From Clostridia bacterium (GTDB lineage: Bacteria > Bacillota > Clostridia > Oscillospirales > CAG-382), in assembly GCA_017501055.1 (NCBI GenBank), contig JAFVXP010000080.1, positions 1-10,840 on the forward strand: a stretch of DNA of 10,840 nt. The letters are read 5' to 3'. Positions 1-4,784 of this stretch are shown here, piece by piece (position 1 is the first letter of the stretch; the number at the start of each line of letters is the position of its first letter). The notes under the pieces were generated by a model. The model was not told where the DNA came from, did no database searches, and was given only the letters and a program-made list of their open reading frames with translations. A program made the position numbers and the translations under genes.

Positions 1-277
1 GAACGAAGTGAGTAATGGGGCTGTTTTTGGGGTCCCCGTTACGAACGAAGTGAGTAATGGGGTTGTGTTTGGGGTCCCCGTTACGAACGAAGTGAGTAAT
101 GGGGTTGTTTTTGGGGTCCCCGTTACGAACGAAGTGAGTAATGGGGTTAACTTTGGGGTCCCCGTTACGAACGAAGTGAGTAATGGGGTTGTTTTTTGGG
201 GTCCCCGTTACGAACGAAGTGAGTAATGGGGTTGTTTTTTGGGGGTCCCCGTTACGAACGAAGTGAGTAATGGGGTT
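1..277 (+). repeat. Tandem array of seven 42-44 bp hairpin units
   Basis: The 20-mer GAACGAAGTGAGTAATGGGG starts at 1, 43, 85, 127, 169, 212 and 256, so the period is 42 bp four times, then 43 and 44. Each full unit also carries GGGGTCCCCG. The unit folds: CCCCGTTAC pairs with GTAATGGGG (one G.T pair) across an 11-nt loop. The short T-rich linker before GGGGTCCCCG is the most variable part. The array is cut by the window start, so its true length is unknown. It belongs to the same hairpin family as the single copies near 2455, 4461, 4785 and 10792. No gene is supported inside it. Confidence 0.95.
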
Positions 278-278
278 A

Positions 279-294
279 TGTTTCACGTGAAACA
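279..294. promoter_or_regulatory. parS: parS, ParB/Spo0J binding site
   Basis: TGTTTCACGTGAAACA is a perfect 16-bp palindrome and matches the bacterial chromosomal parS consensus (TGTTNCACGTGAAACA) at every position. ParB dimers load here and spread to build the partition complex that recruits SMC. The site lies 1 bp beyond the stop codon of the RNB-like gene (296) and directly after the last hairpin unit of the array. Chromosomal parS sites usually cluster around oriC, so the window may be origin-proximal, but no dnaA, parA or parB gene is visible here. Confidence 0.93.
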
Positions 295-295
295 A

Positions 296-1732
296 TTATT
301 CAACAGGCTTAAGTATGATAGGCTGTGTTTCCGTACCGAAGGCTACAATTTCAAAGTTATAAGGCTTTGCAGGCTCGAATTCAAAATCCTTTGCGTCTTC
401 CGCGGTAACCTGCGCCTGAAGACCGCATTCCATAATAATCAACAAAGAACCGCTTTCGTCTTTATAAATCGGGAAGCCGACAAAGGAGCTTTCGTTTGAA
501 TTTTCAAGATATTCACGGATAGAGGCATTTCTGATTTGACGTGCAACTTCAAAGAGATATTCCTGCGTTCTTGTTGCTTCTTCCGCCGCCTGCTGTGCTT
601 CTCTGCGTTTTTTGTTAAGATTGAGGTTCTTTGCATCGTATTTTGCGCTGATAGCCGTCTTTATCATACGCTGTGTTAAAATATCGGCATATCTTGCCGT
701 GGGTGAAAGGAAGGAAACGACCTTGTCCGAAACACAAAGAACATGGTTGATAGGCTTGTCAGAAAAGCTGTTGCAGGGAAGACCTGCAGAGATCGCATTA
801 CAAACAAATTCGTAATAGGGCGAAGCCTTTGAATTTTCCGCAACCGCATACATATATTCAAAGTCGTTGGAATATTCTTTATCAACGCCTACAAGCGTTG
901 CAAGGAAATCAAGCGTTTCTCTGTCCACAGCCTGCTGACCGACGTATATTGCGGGGATCTTCTTCTTGTGGAGAAGCTCGCCGAGAGATTTTGAAACAAA
1001 ATATCCGATCTCACGTACCATTGCACGAAGGTCTGCTTCGCTTTCAAGACGTATATCTGTGATATTTCCGTTTTCGTCACGGTCATATACTCTGCGGAAT
1101 ACCGTAAGGTCGATACCGCCTTTTGAAATACGCTGACTGTAGAACATAGCGGCGATATTGTAGAGAGCTTCAAGCTTTTTCTCGATAGGAGCATACTTTT
1201 CACGGAGAGCAAAAACGGCGGAGGTATCTGCAGTAATGCCGTATTGATCTACCTCGCTGTAAACACAATGCTGTGCAACACGAATAATGCTTTCCTCGCA
1301 GGTGATATCCTGCAAAGCTCCGTCACTGCTGATGTCCAATAAAACGGACAGCGCAAGTCTGTCCTCACCAACGGTAAGCGTGCAAAGCTCCTTTAGCTTT
1401 TCGGGGAGCATTTCGGTTTTTACAAAACCGTTGGAAACAGCGGCAAGACGACGGCGTGCTTCAATATCGATAGGCGAGCCTTCGGGAACAAATTCGCAAA
1501 TATCCGCAACGTGGATACCCAACTGCCAGCCGATACCGTTGGGATATACCGAGAAAGCACAGCTTGTTTGCTCGTCTGCGGTGTCACCGAAGGTGAAAAC
1601 GGTCTTGCTGCGAAGGTCAAGCCTGCGTGCAAGATGGTTTGCAATTCTGATCCTCGATGCGGCATAAGCCTGCTCGATAACGTTTTTGGGGAAAGCTTCG
1701 TTATGTTCGATTCTGTTTACGGTGCCGTTCAT
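296..1732 (-). CDS. RNB-domain protein, predicted catalytically inactive RNase II/R homologue
   Basis: A 478-aa protein with the RNase II/R (RNB) fold but no N-terminal cold-shock OB domains; the RNB core begins at about residue 38. Recognisable family segments are HVADI (74-78), MLPEKLKELCTL (108-119), DRLALSV (124-130) and SPTARYAD (343-350). In active enzymes the core reads IDGxDAKDLDDA with four metal-binding Asp. The aligned positions here are Gly49, Gln55, Ser57 and Cys58, so all four are lost, and the first Arg of the usual SPIRRYAD is Ala346. The C-terminal 100 residues may be a degraded S1/OB domain after a charged helix (370-400). The start at 1732 is chosen because GGAAGGA lies 8 nt upstream; an in-frame ATG at 1771 would fall at the predicted transcription start. 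RNA binding without cleavage is an inference. Confidence 0.88.
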   Translation of the reverse strand: MNGTVNRIEHNEAFPKNVIEQAYAASRIRIANHLARRLDLRSKTVFTFGDTADEQTSCAFSVYPNGIGWQLGIHVADICEFVPEGSPIDIEARRRLAAVSNGFVKTEMLPEKLKELCTLTVGEDRLALSVLLDISSDGALQDITCEESIIRVAQHCVYSEVDQYGITADTSAVFALREKYAPIEKKLEALYNIAAMFYSQRISKGGIDLTVFRRVYDRDENGNITDIRLESEADLRAMVREIGYFVSKSLGELLHKKKIPAIYVGQQAVDRETLDFLATLVGVDKEYSNDFEYMYAVAENSKASPYYEFVCNAISAGLPCNSFSDKPINHVLCVSDKVVSFLSPTARYADILTQRMIKTAISAKYDAKNLNLNKKRREAQQAAEEATRTQEYLFEVARQIRNASIREYLENSNESSFVGFPIYKDESGSLLIIMECGLQAQVTAEDAKDFEFEPAKPYNFEIVAFGTETQPIILKPVE

Positions 1733-1775
1733 AATATTTTTCCTTCCAAATATTATTATATATACATACATATTT

Positions 1776-1804
1776 ATTCTAAACTAATAGAACATTCGTG
1801 TCAA
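1776..1804 (-). promoter_or_regulatory. SigA-type promoter of the RNB-like gene
   Basis: On the minus strand TTGACA (1799-1804) and TAGAAT (1776-1781) are separated by exactly 17 bp. Transcription would begin near 1769, leaving a leader of about 37 nt that contains the GGAAGGA ribosome binding site. This placement supports the downstream ATG at 1732. Confidence 0.8.
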
Positions 1805-1826
1805 GGTGATTTTTATGAATAAACAC

Positions 1827-1853
1827 AAAAAAGGCTGCCGGAAAGACGGCCTT
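1827..1853 (-). terminator. Rho-independent terminator after the microprotein gene
   Basis: On the minus strand an AAGGC / GCCTT stem with an imperfect inner part is followed by a run of six T. It lies 16 bp past the stop codon of the 29-aa ORF and just ahead of the RNB-gene promoter, so it separates the two transcription units. Confidence 0.75.
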
Positions 1854-1868
1854 CTCTGTTCGCGTCGA

Positions 1869-1958
1869 TCAACCGCAACAGCAGCAAAGGATGATGATTG
1901 CGATAAGGATGATGATCCAGCAATTATTGTTGCCGAAGAACGAATCAAAGCAGCCCAT
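1869..1958 (-). CDS. 29-aa cysteine-rich membrane microprotein
   Basis: A 29-aa ORF: polar head starting MGCFDSFFGNNN, one hydrophobic segment rich in Ile and Leu (about residues 13-24, opening with CW), and the tail CCCCG. AAGGGAGG lies 7 nt upstream of the ATG, a strong ribosome binding site, and a terminator follows closely, so it looks like a complete monocistronic gene. The layout (short Cys/Asn head, single membrane span, Cys cluster at the end) resembles tiny Clostridia proteins that are often auto-annotated as high-cysteine proteins; their function is not known to me. The Cys residues could bind metal, be acylated or form disulfides. It is too short for homology-based naming. Confidence 0.72.
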   Translation of the reverse strand: MGCFDSFFGNNNCWIIILIAIIILCCCCG

Positions 1959-1984
1959 AACATTGCCTCCCTTCATTACATAGT

Positions 1985-2016
1985 ACATATTATGTATTGG
2001 GAAGGAAAGTTGTTAA
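1985..2016 (-). promoter_or_regulatory. Possible promoter of the microprotein gene
   Basis: On the minus strand TTAACA (2011-2016) and TAATAT (1987-1992) are 18 bp apart, about 30 bp upstream of the ATG at 1958. The -10 region overlaps a 13-bp perfect inverted repeat, TACATA-T-TATGTA, which could be an operator. The -35 match is only moderate. Confidence 0.45.
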
Positions 2017-2045
2017 TTACGGCGCTAAGCATAATAGCGAAGAAC

Positions 2046-2063
2046 GAACAAATAAATTTGTTC
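2046..2063. other. Perfect 8-bp hairpin
   Basis: GAACAAAT and ATTTGTTC flank a 2-nt AA. It lies in noncoding sequence 5 bp from the larger stem-loop at 2068-2119. Without a G/C-rich stem it is a weak terminator candidate. Confidence 0.5.
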
Positions 2064-2067
2064 TATA

Positions 2068-2119
2068 AAAAATCGGCACCGCTCGCAGTAGGTTACTACA
2101 GCTTCGGGTGCCAATTTTT
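2068..2119. other. Long stem-loop, terminator or small structured RNA candidate
   Basis: AAAAATCGGCACC (2068-2080) pairs with GGTGCCAATTTTT (2107-2119), 12 of 13 positions, and the loop holds a second small stem (GTAG-gtta-CTAC). A/T runs at both ends mean either strand ends in a T-tract, so it could be a bidirectional terminator. No gene that it would terminate is visible, which leaves a short RNA or a repeat remnant as alternatives. Confidence 0.5.
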
Positions 2120-2199
2120 CATTCTTCATCTATTCTGCTACGCGCAGTTTGGGTTTTGCGTATTTTATATCAAGGGAGCAGCGCAGGTATAGTACAACC

Positions 2200-2350
2200 T
2201 GTCATTCCGAGCGAAAAAACAAACGACCAACCTGTCATTCCGAGCCTGCGAGGAATCTCACATAGTATAACGAGAAAGTTAATTAAACATAGACATAACA
2301 AACAACAGAGTGAGATTCTTCACTACATATTCATTCCGTTCAGAATGACA
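2200..2350. repeat. Dispersed inverted repeat, copy 1, with a left-end fragment
   Basis: The full copy covers 2233-2350. It begins TGTCATTCCGAGC, continues GAGGAATCTCAC, has an A-rich middle, then GTGAGATTCTTCAC and ends CGTTCAGAATGACA. The ends are imperfect inverted repeats (TGTCATTC / GAATGACA and GAATCTCAC / GTGAGATTC). A separate left-end fragment lies at 2200-2212. No ORF is supported, so it resembles a non-autonomous MITE-like element. Confidence 0.85.
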
Positions 2351-2356
2351 GAGAGG

Positions 2357-2501
2357 TGTCATTCCGAGCCTGCGAGGAATCTCACACAGTATAACGAGAA
2401 AGTTAATTGAACAAAGACACAACAAACAACTAATTGAGATTCTTCACTACAACACCCCACAAAACAAGTTTTGCGGGGACCCCATTCCGTTCAGAATGAC
2501 A
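2357..2501. repeat. Dispersed inverted repeat, copy 2, interrupted by a hairpin
   Basis: Same ends as copy 1, starting 6 bp after it in the same orientation. Near the right end the usual CATATTC segment is replaced by the GGGGACCCC-type hairpin at 2455-2483. The last 15 bp are then repeated twice more downstream. Confidence 0.85.
2455..2483 (-). repeat. GGGGTCCCCG-type hairpin, stem variant b, copy 1
   Basis: Read on the minus strand: leader GGGGTCCCCG, stem arm CCCCGCAAAAC, TT, arm GTTTTGTGGGG. All positions pair, with one G.T. The 29 bp are identical to those at 4461-4489, although the surrounding DNA differs. Confidence 0.85.
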
Positions 2502-2570
2502 GGTTGGAGGTTTGTTTTTCCGTTCAGAATGACAGGTTGGAGGTATGTTTTTCCGTTCAGAATGACAGTT
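2487..2570. repeat. 33-bp tandem repeat made from the repeat's right end
   Basis: CCGTTCAGAATGACAG starts at 2487, 2520 and 2553, a period of 33 bp. The linker is GTTGGAGGT-N-TGTTTTT. Only the right terminus of the dispersed element was multiplied, which suggests slippage or repeated one-ended events. Confidence 0.85.
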
Positions 2571-2606
2571 ATACTGAACGAACCAACACCGTGAAGATAA
2601 AAAAAC

Positions 2607-2632
2607 AAAACGGCATTGTATAATGCCGTTTT
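2607..2632 (-). terminator. Terminator of the SPFH-RHH operon
   Basis: An 11-bp perfect stem (AAAACGGCATT / AATGCCGTTTT) with a 4-nt loop, flanked by A- and T-rich runs. On the minus strand a T-rich tract follows. It lies about 60 bp past the RHH stop codon and is probably bidirectional. Confidence 0.85.
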
Positions 2633-2636
2633 ATAT

Positions 2637-2682
2637 AAAAGTTTTTGGGGTTATAGGGGGATTTTTTCAAAAAGCCCCCTAT
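2637..2682 (-). other. Conserved 3' UTR box and hairpin before the terminator
   Basis: The segment AAAAGTTTTTGGGGTTATAG (2637-2656) has a close relative at 4594, next to the other minus-strand terminator. A second hairpin covers 2653-2682: ATAGGGGG pairs with CCCCCTAT, and inner TTTTT pairs with AAAAA. It would form in the transcript between the RHH stop codon and the terminator. Confidence 0.65.
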
Positions 2683-2690
2683 GAAATACT

Positions 2691-2894
2691 TCACTTAATA
2701 TCAATTTCCAAAGGCTTATCGATTTCCTCGGAAACGTATTTGCCGTCTTTTTTGCGTTGACGCACACATTCGCTCAAAAGATATTCGATCTGCCCGTTGA
2801 TAGAGCGGAAATCGTCCTCTGCCCAAGCGGCTATATCGGCAAAAAGCTTTGGCGAAAGCCTCAATGGGATCTGTTTTTTACCGTTATCTGCCAT
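2691..2894 (-). CDS. Arc-type ribbon-helix-helix DNA-binding protein
   Basis: A 67-aa protein with the RHH layout: a short basic strand (KKQIPLRLS, about 6-14) that would form the two-stranded DNA-contacting sheet of the dimer, helix A (about 15-27), the turn DDFRSINGQ and helix B (about 33-46), followed by a charged tail (about 47-67). The SINGQIEYLL segment is typical of Arc-like proteins. The start codon is 2 bp after the SPFH stop codon and its own ribosome binding site is weak (GGGAAG about 10 nt away), so translation is probably coupled. Autoregulation at the palindrome in the operon promoter is plausible but inferred. No toxin-like partner is adjacent. Confidence 0.85.
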   Translation of the reverse strand: MADNGKKQIPLRLSPKLFADIAAWAEDDFRSINGQIEYLLSECVRQRKKDGKYVSEEIDKPLEIDIK

Positions 2895-2896
2895 AA

Positions 2897-3910
2897 TTAA
2901 TAAAGACTTCCCGAATTAACAACGGGCTGTGCGTCACGGTTACCGCAGAGCACGACCAAGAGGTTAGAGACCATAGCAGCCTTGCGTTCCTCGTCAAGCT
3001 GAACGGTACCCTTTTCGTTAAGACGTTCAAGCGCCATTTCCACCATACCTACTGCGCCGTCAACGATAAGCTTTCTTGCATCGACGATAGCAGAAGCCTG
3101 CTGACGCTGAAGCATAACAGCCGCAATCTCGGGTGCGTATGCAAGGTAGGTTATTCTTGCTTCGATAATTTCAAGACCTGCTTCTATAACACGAGCCTGA
3201 ATCTCGTCTTTAATACGGCCTGCTACGATTTCGCTGGAGCCACGAAGACTTCCTTCATCGGCAATACCGTCGCCGGTGGTGTCAATGCCGGGTGCGGTGT
3301 CGTAGGGATAAAGACGGACGATGTTACGAAGTGCGCTGTCGCATTGCAAGGAGAGGAATTCCTTGTAGTTATCAACGTTGAAAGCCGCTTTTGCGGTGTC
3401 AATGATTCTCCAAGTAACGGCAATACCAATTTCAACGGGGTTGCCGAGACAATCGTTAATTTTTTGGCGGTTGTTGTTAAGAGTCATAATCTTAAGCGAC
3501 ATCTTTTTTGAAGGCATAGCAGGAGAAACTGCCTGACCGTCAAAGGCTTTGACAGAAACCTGTTTAACGTCACCGCTTTGGTTGAGCTTTGTTTCGGACG
3601 CAGGGTTGACAGCAACACAGAAGGGATTTACCCAATAGAAGCCTTCACCCTTAAGAGTACCGATATAATTACCGAAAAGCGTTAAAACAAGCGCTTCTTG
3701 AGGTTTTAAAACCTTAAGTCCCGCAAGGGGGATCCAAGCAAGAAGGGTTGAAACACCGCAAACGATTGCGAGAATATCACCGATCGTCTGACCGTCCTCG
3801 GAAAGCACGATGCCGATTATAAATCCTGCAATAAGTCCGATAAGAAGGAGAATGTCAAGAAGCATAACAGCCATACCGTTGCGCTTTTTGTTAAGTACTT
3901 TTTCGTTCAT
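2897..3910 (-). CDS. SPFH/Band 7 domain membrane protein
   Basis: A 337-aa protein. Two hydrophobic segments (about 14-36 and 43-64) anchor it, then comes the start of the SPFH domain (LKVLKPQEALVLTLFGNYIGT, 65-85, shown split: LKVLKPQEAL and VLTLFGNYIGT). The domain continues through GEGFYWVNPF (88-97), VEIGIAVTWRI (159-169) and an Ala/Glu-rich C-terminal part (about 226-300), which in this family forms the oligomerising helix. SPFH proteins make ring- or cage-like membrane assemblies. An acidic insert with DxxGDGxxDE (210-219) breaks the domain before SLRGSSE. The start is supported by GGAGG 7 nt upstream and a consensus promoter. Its specific function is unknown; it is the first gene of an operon with the RHH protein. 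Confidence 0.9.
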   Translation of the reverse strand: MNEKVLNKKRNGMAVMLLDILLLIGLIAGFIIGIVLSEDGQTIGDILAIVCGVSTLLAWIPLAGLKVLKPQEALVLTLFGNYIGTLKGEGFYWVNPFCVAVNPASETKLNQSGDVKQVSVKAFDGQAVSPAMPSKKMSLKIMTLNNNRQKINDCLGNPVEIGIAVTWRIIDTAKAAFNVDNYKEFLSLQCDSALRNIVRLYPYDTAPGIDTTGDGIADEGSLRGSSEIVAGRIKDEIQARVIEAGLEIIEARITYLAYAPEIAAVMLQRQQASAIVDARKLIVDGAVGMVEMALERLNEKGTVQLDEERKAAMVSNLLVVLCGNRDAQPVVNSGSLY

Positions 3911-3941
3911 AATATACCTCCAATTGTCATTTGGTGTTTTT

Positions 3942-3970
3942 ATAATATCATATTGATATCACCTTGTCAA
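3942..3970 (-). promoter_or_regulatory. Promoter and palindromic operator of the SPFH-RHH operon
   Basis: On the minus strand TTGACA (3965-3970) and TATTAT (3942-3947) have an exact 17-bp spacer. The spacer and the -10 edge contain ATATCA-TAT-TGATAT (3945-3959), overlapping the perfect 8-mer TGATATCA (3954-3961). A palindrome between the -35 and -10 boxes is a classic repressor site; the RHH protein of the same operon is the obvious candidate. Confidence 0.8.
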
Positions 3971-4015
3971 GTTTTTTATTTTTATTGTCACGGTATTTTT
4001 GTGTAAGGTTGTCAA

Positions 4016-4213
4016 TAATTGAGATTCTTCACTTCATATTCATTCCGTTCAGAATGACACCCCCTGTCATTCCGAGCAAACAAGTCAGTATAATCTGTCA
4101 TTCCGAGCTTGCGAGGAATCTCACATAGTATAACGAGAAAGTTAATTGTCCATAGACAGAAGAAACAACAGAGTGAGATTCTTCACTTCATATTCATTCC
4201 GTTCAGAATGACA
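4016..4213. repeat. Dispersed inverted repeat: right half, left fragment and full copy
   Basis: A right half (GAGATTCTTCAC through AGAATGACA) ends at 4059, a left-end fragment TGTCATTCCGAGC covers 4065-4077, and a complete copy covers 4096-4213. The complete copy keeps the uninterrupted TTCATATTCATTCCG segment, so it shows the state before hairpin insertion seen at 2455 and 10792. Confidence 0.85.
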
Positions 4214-4246
4214 GGCAGTCTATAAAATAAGGAAAAATCATGATAA

Positions 4247-4274
4247 TGTAGGGACCGGCGTCCTCGACGGTCCG
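4247..4274 (+). repeat. TGTAGGG-type hairpin, stem variant 1
   Basis: TGTAGG leads into a GGACCG / CGGTCC stem with a 10-nt loop, ending CG. It shares its flank with the hairpin at 4329 but has a different stem sequence. Confidence 0.7.
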
Positions 4275-4328
4275 TTTTCGTTGGTTTTGAAATAATGTTT
4301 TCGTTTATGTTGTTTATATTGGTTTGTA

Positions 4329-4355
4329 TGTAGGGGAGGGTCTTGCACCCTCCCG
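4329..4355 (+). repeat. TGTAGGG-type hairpin, stem variant 2
   Basis: TGTAGGGGAGGGT is followed by CTTGC and ACCCTCCCG, giving a perfect 8-bp stem (GGGAGGGT / ACCCTCCC). Between this hairpin and the next (4356-4445) I see only a weak stem, ATGTCTG (4381-4387) with CAGACAT (4414-4420), and no supported gene. Confidence 0.75.
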
Positions 4356-4445
4356 AACTCCAAATTCGTCGTTGTTTTATATGTCTGTGTTATATGCCTT
4401 GAAGGATTTTACGCAGACATCTTATACAACTAACAATTACGGGTA

Positions 4446-4506
4446 CGGGAGGGTTTATTACCCCACAAAACAAGTTTTGCGGGGACCCCGTAGACCCTCC
4501 CCTACA
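4446..4506 (-). repeat. TGTAGGG-type hairpin with another hairpin inserted in its loop
   Basis: On the minus strand the arms are TGTAGGGGAGGGT (4494-4506) and ACCCTCCCG (4446-4454), the same as the element at 4329 but in the opposite orientation. Instead of the 5-nt CTTGC loop there are 39 nt, which include the hairpin at 4461-4489. Confidence 0.8.
4461..4489 (-). repeat. GGGGTCCCCG-type hairpin, stem variant b, copy 2
   Basis: Identical over 29 bp to 2455-2483. It lies inside the loop of a TGTAGGG-type hairpin, whereas copy 1 lies inside the TGTCATTC repeat. The flanking bases differ (TATTA and GTAGA here). Confidence 0.85.
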
Positions 4507-4564
4507 TTCTTATTGTTTCGTTATTACACAGACGTAATGTCATACAAATTTTGAATAAAAAACA

Positions 4565-4588
4565 AAACGGACTCAAGTGAGTCCGTTT
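4565..4588 (-). terminator. Terminator of the DUF4364-nth-ttcA operon
   Basis: AAACGGACTC and GAGTCCGTTT pair perfectly around AAGT. On the minus strand the stem is followed by TTTTGTTTTTT (4555-4565, partly in the stem). It lies about 235 bp past the ttcA stop codon, so the 3' UTR would carry four further hairpins. Confidence 0.85.
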
Positions 4589-4593
4589 AATAC

Positions 4594-4622
4594 AAAAGTT
4601 TTTGAAGGGTTTCAGGGGGATT
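4594..4622 (-). other. Conserved 3' UTR box, second copy
   Basis: AAAAGTTTTTG-AAGGGTTT-CAGGGGGATT closely matches 2637-2663 and sits at the same distance (4-5 bp) from a terminator stem. Both copies belong to minus-strand operons. Confidence 0.65.
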
Positions 4623-4639
4623 CTACAATATAAATCCCA

Positions 4640-4670
4640 TAAAAATCGGCGACACGTGCGTCGATTTTTA
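4640..4670. other. Hairpin in the ttcA 3' UTR
   Basis: TAAAAATCGGCG and CGTCGATTTTTA pair at 11 of 12 positions around a 7-nt loop that contains ACGTG. The T-run on either strand would allow partial termination. Confidence 0.65.
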
Positions 4671-4677
4671 TACCTTA

Positions 4678-4735
4678 GAGGTTCGCGAGTGTCGAGTGCA
4701 ACGCACGAGGCGCGAGATGCGAATGAACGAACCTC
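4678..4735. other. Long-range inverted repeat
   Basis: GAGGTTCG (4678-4685) and CGAACCTC (4728-4735) are perfect 8-bp arms. The GC-rich interior contains a smaller GTGC-aac-GCAC stem. No ORF is supported. Confidence 0.6.
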
Positions 4736-4742
4736 ACAAAAC

Positions 4743-4769
4743 CCATTGAAAAACACTGTTTTTCAATGG
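4743..4769. other. Perfect 12-bp hairpin
   Basis: CCATTGAAAAAC and GTTTTTCAATGG flank ACT. It stands between the inverted repeat at 4678-4735 and the hairpin at 4785. Confidence 0.75.
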
Positions 4770-4784
4770 AATGCGCAAGCAATC

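Noticed and set aside
8..226. Open frame with a 14-residue peptide repeat
   Set aside because: It arises because the DNA unit is 42 bp. The frame breaks when units become 43-44 bp, there is no ribosome binding site, and the DNA folding pattern explains the conservation.
1..277. CRISPR array
   Set aside because: Units are nearly identical end to end with only a short T-rich linker; there are no unique spacers of 30 bp or more and no cas genes.
1730..1771. Upstream ATG start (1771) for the RNB-like gene
   Set aside because: It would lie at the predicted transcription start and would place the GGAAGGA ribosome binding site inside the coding sequence.
1806..2192. 128-codon plus-strand ORF
   Set aside because: It runs antisense over the microprotein gene, its terminator and several hairpins, with an amino-acid pattern typical of noncoding DNA.
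2200..2570. Insertion sequence
   Set aside because: There are inverted ends but no transposase ORF, and copies are only about 120-145 bp long.
4324..4554. 76-codon plus-strand ORF
   Set aside because: It spans two palindromic repeats and a nested hairpin; no ribosome binding site and no recognisable domain.
4678..4735. tRNA-like fold suggested by GGTTCG and inverted arms
   Set aside because: No acceptor, D or anticodon stem of tRNA size can be drawn; it is a simple inverted repeat.
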